Assembly: GCA_029097145.1 (NCBI GenBank)
Contig: JAQXNC010000033.1
Coordinates: 1 to 46,150 of the forward strand
DNA: 46,150 bases
DNA from: Bacillota bacterium
Lineage (GTDB): Bacteria > Bacillota_I > Bacilli_A > Erysipelotrichales > Erysipelotrichaceae
Direction: 5' to 3'
In this document: one piece after another, positions 19,543 to 30,400 of the stretch
Position numbering within the stretch: the stretch's first letter is position 1
Layout of the letters: each line of letters begins with the position of its first letter
The notes under the pieces: model-generated
Databases searched by the model: none
Told to the model about the DNA's origin: nothing
Seen by the model: the letters and a program-made list of their open reading frames with translations, nothing else
Made by a program: the position numbers and the translations under genes

Positions 19543-22500
19543 CTATTCTGTTCTCAAAGCGACAGCAGGATCAAGTTTAGCTGCCTTTCTTGATGGAATG
19601 AGACCAGATATCAAAGTCAAGACAACACTGATGATGATTAATGTTACTGCATATTCAATATTCAGTACAGCTGTAATATCAGTATTAATACTATGGATTA
19701 CACTGTTAATTGGTATTAGAAGCAGATAGGATACTGCAATACCAAGTGCACCTGATAATAAACCAATAATAAATGTTTCGGCATTAAAGATTGATGATAC
19801 ATTACCCTTAGAAGCACCCATCGCTCTTAATATACCAATTTCCTTAGTTCTTTCCATAACACTGATTAAGGTTATGACTGCAATCATAATGCTTGATACA
19901 ATTAGTGAAATTGATACAAAGGCAATTAAGACATAAGTTACTGAAGACAGAATTGTCTCAACACTCGACATCAGTAATCCCGTCATATCGGTATAGCTGA
20001 TCTTTTTCTCTTCAACTACACTATCATTATAGTTATTTAAGACTTCGATAAAGTTATTCTTTGATTCAAAATCATTGAAGTAGATTGACATCGATGTTGG
20101 TTCATCAATATCCTGATAACCAAGATTAATCAGATTATTTGAATATGAAGCGCTTGTCGATTTCATCATACTGCTCATAAGTCTTGAAAGTTCATCTTCA
20201 TTCATTTCAAACTTAAAGGCTTTAGCGAACTTATCAGTATCAATACTCATAATATCACCTGACATCTTATCGCCAAGTGAACTCATCGATTCACTAAATG
20301 GTTTCATAACTTCACCAACTGAAGTACCAATAGATGCCATTATCACATAGGTTGTATAGTTATTGACAATACTGTTCATAGCTGCAGCCACAAAACTGTT
20401 CGCATCAGTATTCATCATTTCTTTAGCTATTAGTGTTAGATTCATCAAAGAAGTATTAGGATCTTCTTTATTGATATATGAAATAATTTTAGTATTACCA
20501 TTAATTAGGGAACCTATGGCATTTTTAACTTCTTCACTTAAATCATCAACATTTATCTCTTTATAGATGACTTCATTATCTACTGCAATAGCCTTAATGT
20601 TGTCATAATAATCAACAAACATTGTCTTTACAGCCTTTGAAAGATTATCAAGATCTTCATCAGTCAGTATTGTAAACATAGCCTGATATTCAGTGCTAAC
20701 ACCATCAATCATCAGTTTCAGAGCGTTTTGATAATTATCTTTAGTGATAACTGAAGCGAATTCCTCATAACCATCAAGTTTCAGATAAGTTATATCATTA
20801 TCGGCATCATATACTGTATTATTAGTCTCATACATACTGATATATGTATTTAGAACACTCATATTGATACCAGTAAAGAATGTTGTCATATCGGTTACAT
20901 TTGGACCACTGGTAATAGCCTTGGCAGCTGTTGACGCATTATTAGCAATAATATCCTGCATCTCATCTTCACTCACAGTATTGAACTTGAAATCATCACT
21001 GCTGAGGTTGATTTTAAAGGCATCCTTCAACATCTCTTCATCAATACTGACCATATCGTTAAAATCTAAACCTGACTGATTCTTATCATCTTCAAAGAGT
21101 GTATTCGAAAAGACATCAGTGTCTTTATTTGCCAGCTGTTTTTTAACAATCTCACTGTTTTTAGCTTCATTTATTACATATTGAGTCAGTTTGTCAGAAT
21201 AAAGAATTCCTGCCCCATCATGATTAACCGCAATACCTGTAATCTTGAGTTTCAAGGCTTCATCATATAACCTGTTCATATATGCTTCATCTTTTTCCAT
21301 ATCTTCATATGTTGAATATTCACTGTTATAACGATATAAATCACCGGCATTGATTACTCTAAAGTCTAAAGCCATCATCTCATCATAAGATATCGTCATC
21401 GGTTCATTATGAACAGTAACTTCTTCACCATTTAAAACCTGCTGAATCATCTTCTGCAGTTCGTCACTGTCTCTTAATCCTAATGAATATGTAAAGATAT
21501 CTGGCATCATTTTTTCGCTGCTTAAAACCAGCAAAACTTCATCATATTCCTTTGGATATGTACCTTTGACCAGTTTATAATCATCAGTAAATTCATTAAA
21601 ATCAAACTCACTGAAAGAACCTATTGATGTAGCAGCACCCATCGAACTAATCACCGATACCATTGAATCAGAATAAAGTGAAGACAAAACCTGACTTGGA
21701 TTAAGCTTAACTATTTTATTCTTTGAATCTTTAGAATAAATCAAAGGTGATACAGAATATGAATAACTGATTTTCTTGACATCTTTTTCTATAAGTTCAT
21801 GATTACTATCGAGATATTCTCTAAAACTCTTGATATCGTTAGAACCTATTGAATCAGCAGCTGTCGCAATTACTGGTATCTCCTTAACATATCCATCCTG
21901 CATTTCTTCGCCACCATGGAGATCTTTTGATAACAGGGCTGTAAAGATGTTGGTCGTCTCACTTTGAATAGTCAAAGGATATGAAGACATTGTATCTTCC
22001 TGTATCATATCAATATAGTTTTGAAATCCTTGTGAAAGTGATAGTATCAAAGCTATACCGATAATTCCAATCGATCCGGCAAAAGCTGTCAGGATTGTAC
22101 GGCTTTTTTTAGAAAGCAGATTATTAAAAGACAGACTAAATGAAGTGAAGATACTCATCTTAGCCTTACCCATATTTTCATGGACAATTGGCTTATCTTC
22201 AATGTCAGTATATGGATTAGTATCATCAACGATTTTACCATCCCTGATTCTGATAATACGATTAGCATATTCTGCTGCCAGTTCAGGATTATGTGAAACC
22301 ATTACCACAAGACGATCTTTAGCAACCTTTTTTAAAAGTTCCATAACCTGTACAGATGTTTTTGAATCTAAGGCTCCTGTTGGTTCATCAGCTAAAAGTA
22401 TATCTGGATTATTGACAAGAGCTCTGGCGATCGCAACTCTTTGCATCTGTCCTCCAGACATCTGCATTGGTTTTTTATGAGCTTCTTTAGCTAACCCAAC

Positions 22501-22890
22501 CGCTTCAAGAGCTTCTAAGGCTCTTCTTTGTCTTTCCTTTTTAGATATTCCTGATATCGTCAATGCCAGTTCAACATTACGCAAAACAGTTTGATGTAAT
22601 ATCAGATTATATGACTGAAAAACAAATCCAACGGTATGATTTCGATACGAATCCCAATCACGATCTTTATATTTTTTAGTTGATATATGATTAATGACTA
22701 GATCACCACTATCATAGCGATCAAGTCCGCCAATAATATTCAAAAGCGTTGTCTTACCACTACCCGAAGGTCCAAGTATCGCAACAAACTCATTATCCCT
22801 TAGATTTACGGATACATCATCTAAAGCTTTCTGGATAAGATCACCAGTTTTATACTCCTTAGATATATGTTTTAACTCCAACATAAGCAT
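19543..22890 (-). CDS. ABC transporter, ATP-binding domain fused to a MacB/FtsX-like permease
   Basis: Walker A GPSGSGKTTLLN, LSGGQ-like MSGGQMQRVAIARAL, LLADEPTGALD; C-terminal FtsX-type permease. Start at 22884 is better placed relative to GGAGG. Confidence 0.93.
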   Translation of the reverse strand: MLMLELKHISKEYKTGDLIQKALDDVSVNLRDNEFVAILGPSGSGKTTLLNIIGGLDRYDSGDLVINHISTKKYKDRDWDSYRNHTVGFVFQSYNLILHQTVLRNVELALTISGISKKERQRRALEALEAVGLAKEAHKKPMQMSGGQMQRVAIARALVNNPDILLADEPTGALDSKTSVQVMELLKKVAKDRLVVMVSHNPELAAEYANRIIRIRDGKIVDDTNPYTDIEDKPIVHENMGKAKMSIFTSFSLSFNNLLSKKSRTILTAFAGSIGIIGIALILSLSQGFQNYIDMIQEDTMSSYPLTIQSETTNIFTALLSKDLHGGEEMQDGYVKEIPVIATAADSIGSNDIKSFREYLDSNHELIEKDVKKISYSYSVSPLIYSKDSKNKIVKLNPSQVLSSLYSDSMVSVISSMGAATSIGSFSEFDFNEFTDDYKLVKGTYPKEYDEVLLVLSSEKMMPDIFTYSLGLRDSDELQKMIQQVLNGEEVTVHNEPMTISYDEMMALDFRVINAGDLYRYNSEYSTYEDMEKDEAYMNRLYDEALKLKITGIAVNHDGAGILYSDKLTQYVINEAKNSEIVKKQLANKDTDVFSNTLFEDDKNQSGLDFNDMVSIDEEMLKDAFKINLSSDDFKFNTVSEDEMQDIIANNASTAAKAITSGPNVTDMTTFFTGINMSVLNTYISMYETNNTVYDADNDITYLKLDGYEEFASVITKDNYQNALKLMIDGVSTEYQAMFTILTDEDLDNLSKAVKTMFVDYYDNIKAIAVDNEVIYKEINVDDLSEEVKNAIGSLINGNTKIISYINKEDPNTSLMNLTLIAKEMMNTDANSFVAAAMNSIVNNYTTYVIMASIGTSVGEVMKPFSESMSSLGDKMSGDIMSIDTDKFAKAFKFEMNEDELSRLMSSMMKSTSASYSNNLINLGYQDIDEPTSMSIYFNDFESKNNFIEVLNNYNDSVVEEKKISYTDMTGLLMSSVETILSSVTYVLIAFVSISLIVSSIMIAVITLISVMERTKEIGILRAMGASKGNVSSIFNAETFIIGLLSGALGIAVSYLLLIPINSVIHSINTDITAVLNIEYAVTLIIISVVLTLISGLIPSRKAAKLDPAVALRTE

Positions 22891-22900
22891 TCCTCCAATT

Positions 22901-22953
22901 AGTTAACGAGTTAACTGTTATTAATTTTAAACTTTATACTTCACTAATGTCAA
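22901..22953 (-). promoter_or_regulatory. Promoter and palindromic operator of the ABC transporter gene
   Basis: Minus strand TTGACA (comp. 48-53 of 229xx), 18 nt, TAAAAT (comp. 22924-22929); downstream perfect dyad AGTTAAC-N2-GTTAACT at 22901-22916. Confidence 0.7.
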
Positions 22954-22954
22954 C

Positions 22955-22982
22955 AAAAGAGCATACCGAAGTATGCCCTTTT
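22955..22982 (-). terminator. UUCG-tetraloop terminator downstream of the flavoprotein reductase
   Basis: Minus strand AAGGGCATAC-TTCG-GTATGCTCTTTT. Confidence 0.85.
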
Positions 22983-23009
22983 GCCCTATATATAATATTA
23001 GCTGTAATA

Positions 23010-25535
23010 TTATTTATTGTCTTCAACGATTGCATTAGCTGCGTTGATACCTGATACGAAGATTTCAACGATAGCGTTACCACCTAAACGATTACCACCA
23101 TGGATACCACCAGTAACTTCACCAGCAGCATACAATCCAGGAATAACTGTACCATTATCATCCAATACATGTCTTTGAGTATCAACAACGACACCGCCCA
23201 TTGTATGATGAGTAGATGGAGCCATAATTCTAACTCTTAATAGTTCACCATCAAGCTTATATGTACCATCTTCAGCAACTGTACCAACTGTAACTGTTGA
23301 CTGTAACTTAGCTACACCATCGCTTGGCTGTTCGTTAGCCAGGATAGATTTGTCGTAGTTTTCAATAGTTGCATAGATATCAGCTGGGCTGGCAGTCATA
23401 CCAAACTTATCTAAGATTGTCTGTAATTCATCCTGAGATGAGAAGTAATATACGCGTCCTTCAACATCTTCAGTAGAGATTTCTACAGGAGTAGTACCTT
23501 CATACTTATCATATGGATAAGGGAATGTGATAGCTGTAGTAGCATTAGTGAATTCTAAGAATACACCCTGAGAACCATTGTATTCAATACCATTAGCGAA
23601 TTCGCCAAGTGATAATACGTCACGTTCAGCTGATTCATCAACGAATCTTGCACCAGTAGTTGGATTTACATAAATACCATATAAACCATTACCGAAAGCC
23701 AGATCACCATTATCAACCCAAGAAATAGGCATCATCTGAGTAAATCCAAGACCTGTAGTTGCCGCACCAGCTTCAGTTGCCATATCAATACCAGAACCAG
23801 TTAAAGATGAGCGGTTTGTAGTCTGAGTATTGTTTGTAATATAAGAATCTTTCCAGTAGATATTTTCATCAGCTACCATTGAGATATTTGCTGCATAACC
23901 ACCAGTAGTTAAGACAACACCCTTAGTCGCATGAGCTATAACCTTAGTACCATCATACATAACAGCTTCAATACCTGTAACTCGACCATCTTCAACAATC
24001 AGCTTTTCAGCAGTTGTACGAGTCATAATCTTATTAGAAGCAGCTGTAGAGCTTGTATTCAGGATTGTGTTCATAGTAGGCAAGAAGTAAGTACCCCAGT
24101 TACCAGCAGCATCCTTGTTGCCATCACCATCGATATCACAGCCAAGGTTAATATTTTCTCTATACCATAAAGCACCAATCAGTGTAATCTGAGCACCATC
24201 ATTGAATAGAGCACCCTGATCTTCTAACCATACCTTTAAGTCATAACCTTCTTCACAGAACTGCTTAACCAGTTCAAAATCACCATAAATCCATTCAGTC
24301 TTATCACTGTTCTGTCTTAAACCACCATAGTAAGTCTGGAAGATATGTAAATTAACAGTAGAGAATAAAGTTAAATCAGTTTCAGAAGCACCAGCAGCCA
24401 TCTTCTTGTCTGCATAGTCAACATAAGCTCTGATTTCATCCTTTAAAGCCTTTAAAGTAGGCAGATATTCAGCATGAACACCAGCTTTAGAAACAAGATC
24501 GATTTCACCTGGAACATATTCCTTATCATCAAAGTAATGTTCATCAAATGCTTCTTCATTCCAATTTAAGATAGTCTTTAATGTATCTAACTGACCATGT
24601 ACAGCCTTAACCTTGTTGTAAGTCTGGCCATTGTATTCCCATACAGCTTCAGTAGCTTCAGGATCATTAGCGTCCCATACAAGGTAATCCATAACAGCCT
24701 GGAACTGACCACCTGAAACCAGTGTATTACCACCAACTTCAGCATTCTGTTCAAGCACCAGAACACTTAAACCATTCATTGCAGCTTCAGCAGCAGCACC
24801 CATACCAGCACCACCAGCACCTACAACTACTACATCATATGTTTCTTCAATATCAGCCTGAGCCTCATGTACAACAGTGTTACTCTTGAACTTTGTCATA
24901 TTTGTTGCACCAGCCTGAGTTGCTGCATCATTTAAAGCTTCTTTGATAGCTCTACTTGTAAATGTAGCACCACTGACTACGTCAACACCAGAACCATTAG
25001 CTTCAATCGCATCAGCGAAGAGAATATCATATGCAGGCGAACCGACATATGCAGTTTCCTTCTGAGAATTTACTTCGATAGAAACGATATTCTTTTCATC
25101 AAATGTTACATCAAGCTTAACTTCACCATTATAACCAACACCAGTACCTGTATATGTACCAGGAGTATAAGTCAGTTCAGCATCATTGGCGCCTTCGCCC
25201 TTCTTAGCCATTTCAATAGCAGCTAGAGCAGCTTCCTTGGCACCATTTGAAGTATAAGTTGCACCAGTCACTACATCGATTTCAGCACTTTGAGCCTTCA
25301 TAATTCTTTCTGCAAGAACACTTAAAGCTGCACCACCGACTTCTTCAGTTTCTTTAGCACCTTCAACTTTGACATCAGTAATTGATTTTGCATCAGTTGT
25401 GATAGTTACCTTAACCTTACCTGCATATCCATCAGCTTCAGCAGAGTATGTACCAGCTACATAGGTATCACCCTTTGAACATCCAACAGTCGCAAAAAGT
25501 AAGCATGTAACTACTAAAATAAGCAGTTTTTTCAT
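23010..25535 (-). CDS. Lipoprotein FMN-binding/FAD-dependent reductase (flavocytochrome c / urocanate-fumarate reductase-like) with two FMN_bind domains
   Basis: Lipobox FATVGCSKGD; flavinylation-type motifs DVVTGATYTSNG and DVVSGATFTSRA; FAD motif VVVGAGGAGMGAAAEAA; THHTMGGVVVD and GGNRLGGNAIVE. Start set at Met 25535 (RBS aaggggag), not the ORF-track 25577. Confidence 0.92.
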   Translation of the reverse strand: MKKLLILVVTCLLFATVGCSKGDTYVAGTYSAEADGYAGKVKVTITTDAKSITDVKVEGAKETEEVGGAALSVLAERIMKAQSAEIDVVTGATYTSNGAKEAALAAIEMAKKGEGANDAELTYTPGTYTGTGVGYNGEVKLDVTFDEKNIVSIEVNSQKETAYVGSPAYDILFADAIEANGSGVDVVSGATFTSRAIKEALNDAATQAGATNMTKFKSNTVVHEAQADIEETYDVVVVGAGGAGMGAAAEAAMNGLSVLVLEQNAEVGGNTLVSGGQFQAVMDYLVWDANDPEATEAVWEYNGQTYNKVKAVHGQLDTLKTILNWNEEAFDEHYFDDKEYVPGEIDLVSKAGVHAEYLPTLKALKDEIRAYVDYADKKMAAGASETDLTLFSTVNLHIFQTYYGGLRQNSDKTEWIYGDFELVKQFCEEGYDLKVWLEDQGALFNDGAQITLIGALWYRENINLGCDIDGDGNKDAAGNWGTYFLPTMNTILNTSSTAASNKIMTRTTAEKLIVEDGRVTGIEAVMYDGTKVIAHATKGVVLTTGGYAANISMVADENIYWKDSYITNNTQTTNRSSLTGSGIDMATEAGAATTGLGFTQMMPISWVDNGDLAFGNGLYGIYVNPTTGARFVDESAERDVLSLGEFANGIEYNGSQGVFLEFTNATTAITFPYPYDKYEGTTPVEISTEDVEGRVYYFSSQDELQTILDKFGMTASPADIYATIENYDKSILANEQPSDGVAKLQSTVTVGTVAEDGTYKLDGELLRVRIMAPSTHHTMGGVVVDTQRHVLDDNGTVIPGLYAAGEVTGGIHGGNRLGGNAIVEIFVSGINAANAIVEDNK

Positions 25536-25562
25536 ATTTTTTCTCCCCTTTTTACGATAAAA

Positions 25563-25593
25563 ATAATAAACCTTCAAGTAACTTGAAGGTCAA
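25563..25593 (-). promoter_or_regulatory. MerR-type promoter/operator with 19-bp spacer
   Basis: Minus strand TTGACC-(19 nt)-TATTAT with a perfect dyad ACCTTCAAGT-N-ACTTGAAGGT (25570-25590) in the spacer. Confidence 0.9.
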
Positions 25594-25615
25594 TAACTTT
25601 TGTGAATATTTTAAT

Positions 25616-26395
25616 TTATTTATTAATAGCCAAACCAACAGAATATACTACTTTATTTTTATCCTGATATGAGAAATAAATTCTGCCGGTTATATCCTCA
25701 ATACCACCATGATTTACCATATAATCAATCAGTGGCTTTAGCTCTTCCATCGTAAAACTTGTCACATCTTCCTTTTCAAACATATACTGAATCAGGGAAT
25801 GACGCCCAATATAAGTCATAGATTCGCTAAGATCAAGTTGCAGAAGTTCTCGATTGATATCAAGGATTCCATATCCAATAGTAACAGAAGGTTTATTATT
25901 CAAAATACTCTCTTTAGGTATTTTAATCGCTGTATAAGTATAAGGCATATTATCTGAAAGAATCTTTACATCTTTATAATTAATACTATCCTGTGATACA
26001 TCATCGCCAAAAGTATATACAATATATTGTCCATAAAAATCTTCAAATACTTTGGTTTTGTTCTTACTGACAGTATCATCCACATATGATTTGATAGTCA
26101 TATAACGGTTAAGTTTTTTATTCAGTATATCGATTTCTTTATTCAACTTTTCAATATTGCCATCAATCCATAAAGAAAGATCTTCCTTTTGCATCTTCTC
26201 TCTTTCTTTTAATTCACCAATACTCATACCATAACTTCTAAGCATTTTAATACGATAAAGATCTATCGCATCACTCTTATCAAAGTCACGATAATTATTC
26301 TCACTTCGATTCTCCTTTAAAAGACATATATCATCATAATAACGAATATTACTCTCACTGATACCTGTTCTTTTTGCGAATTCCTTAATCTTCAT
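25616..26395 (-). CDS. MerR-family transcriptional regulator with GyrI-like C-terminal domain
   Basis: MKIKEFAKRTGISESNIRYYDDICLL HTH; coiled coil; C-terminal effector-binding-like domain. Start at 26395 preferred over 26422. Confidence 0.88.
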   Translation of the reverse strand: MKIKEFAKRTGISESNIRYYDDICLLKENRSENNYRDFDKSDAIDLYRIKMLRSYGMSIGELKEREKMQKEDLSLWIDGNIEKLNKEIDILNKKLNRYMTIKSYVDDTVSKNKTKVFEDFYGQYIVYTFGDDVSQDSINYKDVKILSDNMPYTYTAIKIPKESILNNKPSVTIGYGILDINRELLQLDLSESMTYIGRHSLIQYMFEKEDVTSFTMEELKPLIDYMVNHGGIEDITGRIYFSYQDKNKVVYSVGLAINK

Positions 26396-26510
26396 ACCTG
26401 CTATATTAAAACATATAATCATAAGAATTAAAAGTGATTTTTTTCACATAATTCATGTTTTTATCTTTTCAGCGATATGTTAAACTAAAAAACAGAAAGA
26501 AGTTTATATT

Positions 26511-27440
26511 ATGATATACAATCTCAAAAGTTATAAAGAACTGATCGAAGGTTCTGAGAATAAAGCCATATTGTTGAATGATTCGAAACATATGGAAGTA
26601 TCAGCTTTTCATGTCAAAACCGGTGGAACACTGAGTATTAAATTTGACGAAGGTGAAGACTTTAAAAGAGATATCACAGTTGTCTATATCATTCTTAAGG
26701 GTAAGGTCGAAATTATTGAAGAAAAGGACTCCAAAATCGTTTCAGCTAACGAAGTATTCGTCTTACACCCAAAACACAATTACATCATTTCCATTAAAGA
26801 AGAATCAGATATTATCTGCATAACTAATGATGGTGGTGGTGATTTTGATAATGAACACTATGAACTGCTTGATATTATTAAAGAAGCCGAAGAAAATGAC
26901 GTCTATGTCAAAGGCCACAATTACCGTGTCAGTCGTTATTCAATCATGATCATGCAGTTACTTGATCCAAGTGATGACAATGATATCATGCGTCTGGCTT
27001 CTGGATTCCATGATATCGGTAAATCAAGACTGGATCCGGTCATTTTAAATAAAACAGGTAAACTGACTGATGAAGAGTTTGAACACATCAAAATGCATCC
27101 CGTATATTCATATGAGATACTTAAGGAACATATCGGTGAAAAAGTTGCCAGAATAGCCAGATGTCATCATGAAACACTTGACGGTTCTGGATATCCAGAT
27201 CATCTAAAGGGTGATGAAATACCTATTCAATCACAGGTTATCGCTATTGCTGATATCTTTGATGCCCTGACAACAGCCAGAAGCTATCGTGATGCCTTAT
27301 CATTTGAAAAGGCTCTTGAAATTATTCATGAAGATGTCAGAAGAAACCGTCTTAATAAAGAAGCTTATGAAGCCTTAAAAACATTGATTGAAAGAAAAAC
27401 AATTGTCGAAGGCCATGATAATACACTCCGCAAGGGATAA
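26511..27440 (+). CDS. Cupin-like N-terminal domain fused to an HD-GYP phosphodiesterase-like domain
   Basis: FHDIGKSRLDP, HHETLDGSGYPDHLKGDEIPIQSQVIAIADIFDALTTARSYR. Confidence 0.85.
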   Translation: MIYNLKSYKELIEGSENKAILLNDSKHMEVSAFHVKTGGTLSIKFDEGEDFKRDITVVYIILKGKVEIIEEKDSKIVSANEVFVLHPKHNYIISIKEESDIICITNDGGGDFDNEHYELLDIIKEAEENDVYVKGHNYRVSRYSIMIMQLLDPSDDNDIMRLASGFHDIGKSRLDPVILNKTGKLTDEEFEHIKMHPVYSYEILKEHIGEKVARIARCHHETLDGSGYPDHLKGDEIPIQSQVIAIADIFDALTTARSYRDALSFEKALEIIHEDVRRNRLNKEAYEALKTLIERKTIVEGHDNTLRKG

Positions 27441-27442
27441 AA

Positions 27443-27480
27443 AACCAGAGAGTTGTTCAAATGAGAACTTCTCTCTGGTT
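27443..27480. terminator. Bidirectional terminator between the HD-GYP gene and rpoC
   Basis: AACCAGAGAG ... CTCTCTGGTT. Confidence 0.8.
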
Positions 27481-27487
27481 TATTTTT

Positions 27488-30400
27488 TTATTCTTCGTTT
27501 ACTGTATCTTCAGCATCGAAATCTTCATTATTACCAACTACTTCTTCAGGAAGACTTTCACTCTCTTCATGCTGTTTTTTAGCTGCTTCTCTGATTTCTT
27601 TAAGTTCAAGAGCTCTTTCTTCAATCTTAATTGTTGATTCTCTTTCAAACTTAGAACCAGTACCAGCTGGAATTAGCTTACCAATAATGACATTTTCCTT
27701 AAGACCCAGTAAATGGTCAACCTTGCCGTTTACTGCTGCATCAGTTAATACCTTAGTAGTTTCCTGGAATGAAGCAGCTGACAGGAATGAGTCAGTTTCA
27801 ACTGATGACTTAGAAATACCAAGCAGGATAGGACCAAACTTAGCAGGAGTCTTGAATTCTCTTAATAATCCATCATTGATTGCAGTGATACGTCTTACAG
27901 ATAATGTCTGACCTACACTTAATCCAGAATCACCAGATTCAAGCACAACAACTTTCTTAAGCATCTGTTTGATAATAACTTCAATATGCTTATCTGAGAT
28001 ATCAATACCCTGTACAGAATATACCTTCTTAACTTCTTTTAAGATGTAGTTCTGAACAGCCTGTACACCAGCAATTTCAATCAGTTCCTTAGGATCGATA
28101 TGACCTTCAGTTAACTTATCTCCAGCCTTAACCTTAGATCCAACCTTTAGCCAAGGACGAATTGTTGATGACATATTACATTTATGTTCAATAGATTCCT
28201 TATCATTAGAAATAACAATTGAGAATCCAGAACGGTTTTCAAGTTCTTCAATTGATGTGATTTCACCATCAATCTTAGACAGTAATGCAGGATGTTTAGG
28301 ACGACGTGCTTCGAACAGTTCTTCAACACGTGGTAAACCTTGAGTAATATCTCCATCGTTACCAGATGCAACACCACCAGTATGGAATGTACGCATTGTT
28401 AACTGAGTACCAGGTTCACCGATTGACTGTGCTGCCATAATACCGATAGCTTCACCATTTTCAACAACCTTACCAGTTGCCATGTTGCGGCCATAACACT
28501 TACGGCAGATACCAGTCTTACAGTTACATGTAAATGTATTTCTGATATATACACCCTTGATTCCAGCATTGACAATCGCTTTAGCCTTGAGTTCATCGAT
28601 AAATTCTTCTGCTTCAACCAGTACTTCACCAGTTTCAGGATGAGTTACCGTTTCCTTAGCGAAGCGTCCAACAATACGATCAAATAATCCTTCAATCTTA
28701 TTGTTATCCTTGATATCGATGATATCTTCGACATAGTAGCCTCTATCTGTATGACAGTCATCTTCTGAGATGATGACATCCTGACCAACATCGACAAGAC
28801 GTCTTGTCAGATAACCAGATTCAGCTGTCTTTAAGGCAGTATCTGTTAAACCTTTACGCACACCATGTGTTGAAATAAAGAATTCAGATACATTCAGACC
28901 TTCACGGAATGAAGAATAGATAGGAACCTCAATAATTGATGGCTGATATTCCTTCTTAGACTTAGACTGTGTAGGACGACCCATCAGACCACGCATACCA
29001 GCCAGCTGAGTAAAGTGAGACTTGTTACCACGGGCACCAGATACAGCCATCATATTGATAGGTGACTTTCTTGGCAGATTAGCCATTACTTCATCACCAA
29101 TGACATCCTTAGTATCAGCCCACAGTTTAGAGAAGTGTTTTTCCCATTCAGGTGGAGTCAGTAAACCTCTCTTTAACAGGTTCTGTAATACATCAGCCTT
29201 TTCTTTAGCTTCTGCGACATATTTTTCTTTATTAGGTGCGACATTGATATCAGATAATGATACTGTCATACCTGCAACAGTTGAATATTCAAAACCAAGG
29301 TCTTTGATACTATCAAGGATATCACTTGAACCTTCTGTACGATAACGGTTGAAGACTTCAGCGATTACACTTGATAGATCTTTCTTCTTGAACTCAGGTC
29401 TGATTGGCTGAGCCTTGATATATTCCTTGATATTTGTACCTAATTCAACGAAGTCACTATCTGGAGTAGCCTTCAGATTTTCAAAGCTTACAGAGTTAAT
29501 GTAAGGGAAATCATGAGGGAACTTATCATTGAAAATAAGTTTACCGATAGTTGTGATAAGGTACATGTTGTTTTGTTTTTCTGTGAAGCATGTCTTACCT
29601 AATGATGATGCGATAATTGCGATACGTGTATGCAGGTGAACCTGCTTGTTGTTGTAGGCAAGTAAAGCTTCATTAAAGTCTTTATAGACATGACCTTCAT
29701 TATCACCAAATCTGTGCCACATTTCAGCTGCTTCATCATCACCTAATGTAGACAAGAACTCAGCTTTTTCATAGAATTCTTCAGCTTTTTCTTCCATATT
29801 CAGATAGAAGTTACCAAGAACCATATCCTGTGATGGTGTAACGATAGGTTTACCATCCTTAGGACCAAGGATATTGTTACTTGCAAGCATCAGAACTTCA
29901 GCTTCAGCACGAGCCTTTTCTGATAATGGTAAATGCACAGCCATCTGGTCACCATCGAAGTCGGCGTTAAATGCAGTACATACAAGTGGATGTAGACGGA
30001 TAGCACGTCCTTCAACTAGTTTAGGTTTGAAAGCCTGAATACCTAAACGGTGTAATGTAGGCGCACGGTTTAAGAATACTGGATGATTATCCATTACCTG
30101 TTCTAAGGCATCCCAAATCTGTGGGTCGAGACGATCAATCATCTTTTCAGCATTCTTAGGGTTAGTAGCCAGTTCACGGTTTACAATCTCATTAATTACA
30201 AATGGTTTGTATAACTGAATAGCCATTTCACGTGGAATACCACACTGATACATCTTGAGGTTAGGTCCAACTGCAATTACTGAACGTCCTGAGAAGTCAA
30301 CACGCTTACCTAAAAGGTTCTGTCTGAAACGACCCTGTTTACCCTTTAAGCTATGAGATAATGACTTTAAGACACGGTTACCTGCACCCTTGATAGGAGC

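Noticed and set aside
25536-25577. Upstream N-terminal extension MKVYYFYRKKGRKN of the reductase in the ORF track
   Set aside because: It overlaps the promoter/operator and would displace the lipoprotein signal peptide.
27388-27582. 64-aa plus-strand ORF across the HD-GYP/rpoC terminator
   Set aside because: Overlaps two confident genes and a terminator; no RBS support.
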